DNA of 64,000 nt, taken from Rhizobium rhizogenes NBRC 13257. GTDB lineage: Bacteria > Pseudomonadota > Alphaproteobacteria > Rhizobiales > Rhizobiaceae. A program made the translations under genes and the position numbers. The number at the start of each line of letters is the position of its first letter. The first letter of the stretch is position 1. Location: the NCBI RefSeq assembly GCF_000696095.1, contig NZ_BAYX01000007.1, forward strand, positions 248,001-312,000, given 5' to 3'. Positions 60,114 through 64,000 of this stretch are shown here, one piece after another. The notes beneath the pieces are model-generated. The model did not search any database and was not told where the DNA came from. It saw only the letters and a program-made list of their open reading frames with translations.

Positions 60114-61274
60114 ATGGCCGATACCCAACCCTACGTCCTCTTTAGGGACGACAGCACAGGACAGGTAATGCTCTTCGCCGAACCGGCGGAGAGCATCATC
60201 GCCCGGACGCGCGCGGAATTCTTCGATGCCTTGGACCGAATGGAGAAGGCGAAGGCGGACGGAAAATGGTTGGCAGGCTATATGGCCTATGAAGCCGGCC
60301 ACCTCTTCGAGGAAAAACTGGCACCCTTCACTGAAGAAAATCGCGAAACGCCATTGCTGTGCTTCGGCGTTTTCGATGCTCCGGCAGCCAACGACCATCC
60401 CCTCGCCCAACCCTTGCAGCGCCTTGAAAACCAGGAGTTCCTGACCGATGCGACGGCCGCATGGAATTTCCCTATATATAAAGAGAGAATCGACCGGCTG
60501 CATGGGCATATCCGCCAGGGCGATTGCTATCAGGCAAACCTCACCATGCCGATCACAGCGCGCTGGAACGGCGACATCAGGGCCGCGTTCTGGTCGCTGA
60601 TCGAGCGTCAGCCGGTGAAGTACGGCGCCCTCGTCGATCTTGGCGGACCTATCCTTTTGTCACGCTCGCCGGAACTCTTCTTCCGCACGGACGACGACGG
60701 CTGGATCGAGACGCATCCGATGAAGGGCACGGCCAAGCGCGGCGCGAATGCCACGGAAGATGCCGAGATCATCAGCGCCATGCTTGCCGACGAAAAGACG
60801 CAGGCTGAAAACCGCATGATCGTCGACCTCCTGCGCAACGATATCTCCCGCATCACCGAGGTTGGTACGCTCGACGTGCCGAAACTCTTCGAGATCGAGA
60901 CCTATCCGACCCTGCACCAGATGGTCAGCCATGTGCAGGCAAAGCTGCGCCCCGGCATGACCATCCGCGATATCTTCGCCGCGCTCTTTCCCTGCGGTTC
61001 GATCACCGGTGCGCCGAAAATGCGGGCAATGGAAATCCTGCACGACCTCGAAGACAGCCCGCGCGATGCTTATTGCGGGGCAATCGGCATGATCTCGCCC
61101 ACCGGCGCCATGCGCTTTTCCGTGGCGATCCGCACCATCACGCTGTTCGACGACGGCCGCGCCGTCTTCAACGTCGGCGGCGGCATCGTTTTCGATTCGA
61201 CGGCGGAAGCGGAATATGAAGAATGCTTCCTGAAGGCACGCTTCGCCGTGGGGGATCGATGGATCAAGCGCTAG
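60114..61274 (+). CDS. pabB: Aminodeoxychorismate synthase component I
   Basis: A 386-residue chorismate-binding enzyme that, with PabA, makes 4-amino-4-deoxychorismate for folate. It has QGDCYQANLTM near 131, SRSPELFFRTD near 183, MKGTAKRGANATEDAE near 204-219, ENRMIVDLLRNDISRI near 229, and the C-terminal CGSITGAPKMRAMEIL near 293. It has the Lys of the PabB type (MKGT). A TTG at 60087 overlapping the pepF stop with AGGAG before it is an alternative start. The pabC start overlaps its end by 16 bases. Confidence 0.93.
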   Translation: MADTQPYVLFRDDSTGQVMLFAEPAESIIARTRAEFFDALDRMEKAKADGKWLAGYMAYEAGHLFEEKLAPFTEENRETPLLCFGVFDAPAANDHPLAQPLQRLENQEFLTDATAAWNFPIYKERIDRLHGHIRQGDCYQANLTMPITARWNGDIRAAFWSLIERQPVKYGALVDLGGPILLSRSPELFFRTDDDGWIETHPMKGTAKRGANATEDAEIISAMLADEKTQAENRMIVDLLRNDISRITEVGTLDVPKLFEIETYPTLHQMVSHVQAKLRPGMTIRDIFAALFPCGSITGAPKMRAMEILHDLEDSPRDAYCGAIGMISPTGAMRFSVAIRTITLFDDGRAVFNVGGGIVFDSTAEAEYEECFLKARFAVGDRWIKR

Positions 61275-61900
61275 AGGACTTCTCGCTGATCGAAACGCTG
61301 CGCTACGAGCCGCAAACGGGCTTCGTGCGTCTGCGCCTGCACCTTGCCCGGCTGCAACGCTCCGCCCGCCGGCTGGGCTTTCCCGCACCGAAGGATGCGC
61401 TGACGAAACTGGACGCCGCCGTCGCCGGCGCGACTGCGCCGTTGCGGGTCCGCCTGACCTTCGATCGTGCCGGGCAAACCGATATCACCACCGCCGTTTT
61501 CACGCCTCTTGCCGCCGACACCGTCTGGCGCGTCCGCATCGCCAAAACCCGGATCGATTCCGCCGACACGCTGCTGCGGGTGAAGACCACGCGCCGATCG
61601 GTCTACGAGGCCGCGCGCGCCGAATATCCATCGACTGAAGCGGACGAAATTCTGCTGCTGAACGAAAGAAACGAGGTCTGCGAGGGCACGATCACCTCGA
61701 TCTTCCTGGACGACGGCTCGGCCCCGTTGCGAACACCGCCCATCTCTTGCGGCCTGCTTGCCGGTGTCTTGCGCACCGAACTCATCTGCCAGCGCAAGGC
61801 CCGCGTCGGCCGGATCAGGCTGGACGATCTGGAAAATGCCACGCTTTATGTAGGAAACTCCCTGCGCGGTCTGATCCGCGTGCAACTCATATGGAATTGA
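61259..61900 (+). CDS. pabC: Aminodeoxychorismate lyase-like class IV aminotransferase fold
   Basis: A 213-residue protein, short for a class IV PLP enzyme (usually 270). It has KTTRRSVYE near 113-121, with a likely PLP Lys, and the family words DEILLLNERNEVCEGTITSI and CGLLAGVLRTELI near 170. It is coupled to pabB by a 16-base overlap. Together they give p-aminobenzoate. The short length fits the compact form found beside pabB in rhizobia. The activity is inferred from context. Confidence 0.85.
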   Translation: MDQALEDFSLIETLRYEPQTGFVRLRLHLARLQRSARRLGFPAPKDALTKLDAAVAGATAPLRVRLTFDRAGQTDITTAVFTPLAADTVWRVRIAKTRIDSADTLLRVKTTRRSVYEAARAEYPSTEADEILLLNERNEVCEGTITSIFLDDGSAPLRTPPISCGLLAGVLRTELICQRKARVGRIRLDDLENATLYVGNSLRGLIRVQLIWN

Positions 61901-61904
61901 CGCA

Positions 61905-62189
61905 ATGCTCATCCTCTCGCTGACCTATCTCAAGGGCAATGACGAAGCCGACAAGCACATGGAGCCACATTTGGCCTGGGTAAAGGAAGGCTACGCCAAG
62001 GGCTGGTTCCTCGCTTCTGGCCGCAAGGTACCGCGCACCGGCGGCATCATCTTCGCCCGCGGCGACCGCGCCGAACTGGAAGCCTATGTCGCCGCCGACC
62101 CCTTCACCATCCACGGCGTCGCCGCCTACGACATCACGGAAATCGCCCTGACGACCCTGACGGAGGGGCTGGAGGCATTGAAAAGCTGA
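61905..62189 (+). CDS. YciI-like protein
   Basis: A 94-residue YciI-fold protein. It begins MLILSLTYLKGNDEADKHM and has the catalytic-type His near 22 (PHLAWVKEGYAKG) and ADPFTIHGVA near 64-73. It starts 4 bases after the pabC stop, so it is part of the pab transcript. YciI relatives are small lyase-like or hydrolase-like enzymes; the link with folate synthesis is only contextual. Confidence 0.88.
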   Translation: MLILSLTYLKGNDEADKHMEPHLAWVKEGYAKGWFLASGRKVPRTGGIIFARGDRAELEAYVAADPFTIHGVAAYDITEIALTTLTEGLEALKS

Positions 62190-62248
62190 GAAACGGATGT
62201 TGGCGGATGCTCTTCCATCAGGGAACGCTGACGCGATAGACTCGACCC

Positions 62249-63142
62249 ATGACACAACTGACTTACACGCCCTATGACGGTTCCGCCAAACCCTTCACCA
62301 TCGGCCTTGTGCCACTGGACGCCGCCCGCTGGATCGAGCCCGATGCCGATCTCGGGCGCTATCTCGATGAGAAGCGGCGTCTTTCCCGTGAATATCTAAG
62401 CGAGATCTTCGTTGCCGAGGACAATACACAGGACGCACAGCAAGAGGTGCTCGACCTGCTGACGGCCTATCTCTGTGAACAGCACCCGGCCATCTGTTGC
62501 CGCGATGGCGATATACTCTCCATCGCCGGTCATTCCGTCGATCTCGCCGACACCTCGGTTCCACCATTGCTGAAGGCCGGATCACTAGTCGCCGACGATC
62601 TCGTCATCATGCGCCGCAACGACGACGGCTGGCACCTTGTCGCCGGCCATGTCGCCTTCCCCTCCTCCTGGTCGCTGCAGGAAAAATTCGGCCGGCCGAT
62701 GCAGGCGATCCACGCCGATGTACCCGGCTTTGGCGAAGGCACGCGCAACGCCGCCCTGATCACCCGCATCTTCGACAATCTACAGGTGTCGCAGCCCGTC
62801 GAGCGGCTGAACTGGTCGGTGAATATGACAGACGAGCTATTTTTGTCGGCTTCAAAACACAGGCGGCCGCCAGTCACCACCGCCCCCACGCTCGAAACCC
62901 GCTTCGCTCGCGTCGAACGCCAGACACTGCGCAAGCTGCCGGTCTCAGGCGATATTCTCTTCACCATCCGCGTCTATGTCGATCCGATCGCCGCGATCGC
63001 CAACCATCCCAGAGCCGCTGAACTGGCATCCAATTTCGCCGCACAACTGGATGCATTGGACGAGCATCAGACGGCCTATAAGGGACTCATCCATCAGAAA
63101 GCCGAATTGGCTAGGCAATTGCGGGTGTTGGCTGGCATTTAG
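62249..63142 (+). CDS. DUF3445 family protein (HODM-like)
   Basis: A 297-residue DUF3445 protein, a family related to the heme-dependent oxidative N-demethylase alpha subunit. It has SREYLSEIFVAEDNTQDAQ, then the core MRRNDDGWHLVAGHVAFPSSW near 124-145, and RNAALITRIFDNLQ near 168. A cofactor-binding His or Cys cannot be fixed from sequence alone. It is 59 bases after the YciI gene. It may be in the same transcript. Substrate unknown. Confidence 0.85.
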   Translation: MTQLTYTPYDGSAKPFTIGLVPLDAARWIEPDADLGRYLDEKRRLSREYLSEIFVAEDNTQDAQQEVLDLLTAYLCEQHPAICCRDGDILSIAGHSVDLADTSVPPLLKAGSLVADDLVIMRRNDDGWHLVAGHVAFPSSWSLQEKFGRPMQAIHADVPGFGEGTRNAALITRIFDNLQVSQPVERLNWSVNMTDELFLSASKHRRPPVTTAPTLETRFARVERQTLRKLPVSGDILFTIRVYVDPIAAIANHPRAAELASNFAAQLDALDEHQTAYKGLIHQKAELARQLRVLAGI

Positions 63143-63334
63143 CAATGCGATAAGCAACAAACCCGTCGCAAACCGCGTGTATGGTGCCATTCTATTGACT
63201 TTCCCCGACGTAGCCCGGAGAGCTCTTTATTGTGACATCAATTTGTGATTAGAGCCGTCCACCTCGCGTTTTCACGCATACATTGATTGAATTTCATAGG
63301 CCGAACGGCGTCCTGCCTTTCGAAGGAGACAAGA

Positions 63335-64000
63335 ATGACGAAACACAAATATCCGGTATATGCCGAAATTACCGGCCCGATCGTGATGATCGGCTTTGGC
63401 TCCATCGGCCGCGGCACCCTGCCCCTGATCGAGCGCCATTTCAAATTCGACAAGAGCCGGATAGTCGTCATCGACCCGCGCGAAGAGCCAGCCGATATGG
63501 AAATCCTGGCAAAGCACGGCGTCCGCCATATCAAGGAACATGTCACTAAGGAAAACTACAAGGAGCTGCTGAAGCCGCTCCTGACGGAAGGCGGCGGCCA
63601 GGGCTTCTGCGTCAATCTCTCGGTTGATACCGGCTCGCTCGACCTGGTCAAGCTGTGCCGCAAGCTCGACGTGCTCTACATCGACACCGTCGTCGAACCC
63701 TGGCTCGGCTTCTATTTCGACAAGAGCCTGAAGAATGCCGACCGCACCAACTACGCGCTGCGCGAGACCATGCGCAAGGAAAAGGCGAAGAACCCGGGCG
63801 GCACGACGGCCGTTTCGACCTGCGGTGCAAACCCGGGCATGGTGTCCTGGTTCGTCAAGCAGGCACTGGTCAACCTCGCCAACGATATCGGCCTGAAGTT
63901 CGAAGAGCCGGATCAGCATGACCGCGAAGGCTGGGCCAAGCTGATGAAGAAGGTCGGCGTCAAGGGCATCCACATTGCCGAGCGCGACACGCAGCGCACC
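63335..64000 (+). CDS. hss: Homospermidine synthase, 5' part (cut by window end)
   Basis: The first 222 codons of a roughly 480-residue NAD-dependent enzyme that makes homospermidine from putrescine, the typical rhizobial polyamine. It has the Rossmann motif VMIGFGSIGRGTLPLIERH near 17-35, VNLSVDTGSLDLVKLCRK near 97, YIDTVVEPW near 119 and STCGANPGMVSWFVKQ near 165. TCGAAGGAGACAAG is a strong ribosome site. The frame is open to the window edge without a stop. Confidence 0.95.
   Translation, partial: MTKHKYPVYAEITGPIVMIGFGSIGRGTLPLIERHFKFDKSRIVVIDPREEPADMEILAKHGVRHIKEHVTKENYKELLKPLLTEGGGQGFCVNLSVDTGSLDLVKLCRKLDVLYIDTVVEPWLGFYFDKSLKNADRTNYALRETMRKEKAKNPGGTTAVSTCGANPGMVSWFVKQALVNLANDIGLKFEEPDQHDREGWAKLMKKVGVKGIHIAERDTQRT

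Noticed and set aside
1..64000. CRISPR arrays, prophage, insertion sequences, integrases
   Set aside because: No regularly spaced direct repeats, no transposase or recombinase motifs and no phage structural genes were seen.

Overview
The window looks like chromosomal DNA from a Rhizobiaceae-type alphaproteobacterium (Rhizobium/Agrobacterium/Sinorhizobium group). The evidence is high GC with strong C/G third-position bias, an RcdA-family gene, a GapR-family gene (DUF2312), rhizobial families such as DUF1192, DUF4164, DUF1465, DUF1244 and DUF2312, a zapA-6S RNA arrangement, a homospermidine synthase, 41-residue L36, and short dispersed palindromes typical of this group. No rRNA, tRNA, CRISPR array, insertion sequence, integrase or prophage gene was recognised. 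Most of the window is ordinary core chromosome.

Layout. 0.3-6.2 kb: small regulator/target pairs (ArsR with SRPBCC; XRE/MmyB regulator with an SDR; a second SDR that lacks the catalytic Tyr-Lys pair; MarR divergent from a CBS-type ClC transporter). 6.3-16 kb: 6S RNA, zapA and a DUF4164 gene on the minus strand, then a lower-glycolysis block tkt-gap-(glycolipid-binding protein)-(K+/H+ antiporter)-pgk-fba, with tandem LacI-like operator candidates before fba. 16-25.5 kb: a MITE/RIME-like inverted repeat, PhzF, MFS, DUF1192, rcdA, rpmE, a multidrug-type ABC exporter, YegP, and a YciI/ECF42 sigma pair. 25.5-33.5 kb: a MotA/TolQ-like plus OmpA/MotB-like pair, suhB, an ECF sigma/NrsF anti-sigma pair with a recognisable autoregulatory promoter, a secreted alpha/beta hydrolase, a Sel1-repeat protein with a ThiE-like gene, and a small ArsR regulator. 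33.5-36.9 kb: an unannotated cloverleaf-like structured RNA candidate, two DUF465 genes (one only 57 codons), purEK and rpmJ. 36.9-46.1 kb: alpha/beta hydrolase, LysR-tautomerase-cupin-DUF4865 cluster, a PLP dehydratase, an RhtB exporter, pyk, an N-formylglutamate amidohydrolase-like gene, DUF1244 and gapR. 46.2-51.1 kb: a copper/terminal-oxidase gene set (DUF2946-like, PepSY, PCuAC, CyoA, Sco, CopC) in which cyoA stands without cyoBCD. 51.1-54.2 kb: a minus-strand surface-glycan group (deacetylase, GT25, a sialyltransferase-like GT29 candidate, and a PurN-like formyltransferase). 54.3-64 kb: DUF882 peptidase, an NtrC-like response regulator, oligoendopeptidase F, a pabB-pabC-YciI run, DUF3445 and the 5' part of homospermidine synthase, cut by the window edge.

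How they work together: tkt, gap, pgk, fba and pyk supply the pentose-phosphate/lower-glycolytic trunk. Several two-gene regulatory modules each carry a visible operator or promoter. The copper group would deliver Cu to heme-copper oxidases. The items most worth a second look are the cloverleaf RNA at 33544-33614, the sialyltransferase-like/formyltransferase glycan group, the orphan cyoA in the copper cluster, the ion-driven MotA/OmpA pair, and the tandem operators in front of fba. No clearly novel multi-gene defence or mobile system is present; these are candidates, not proven systems.
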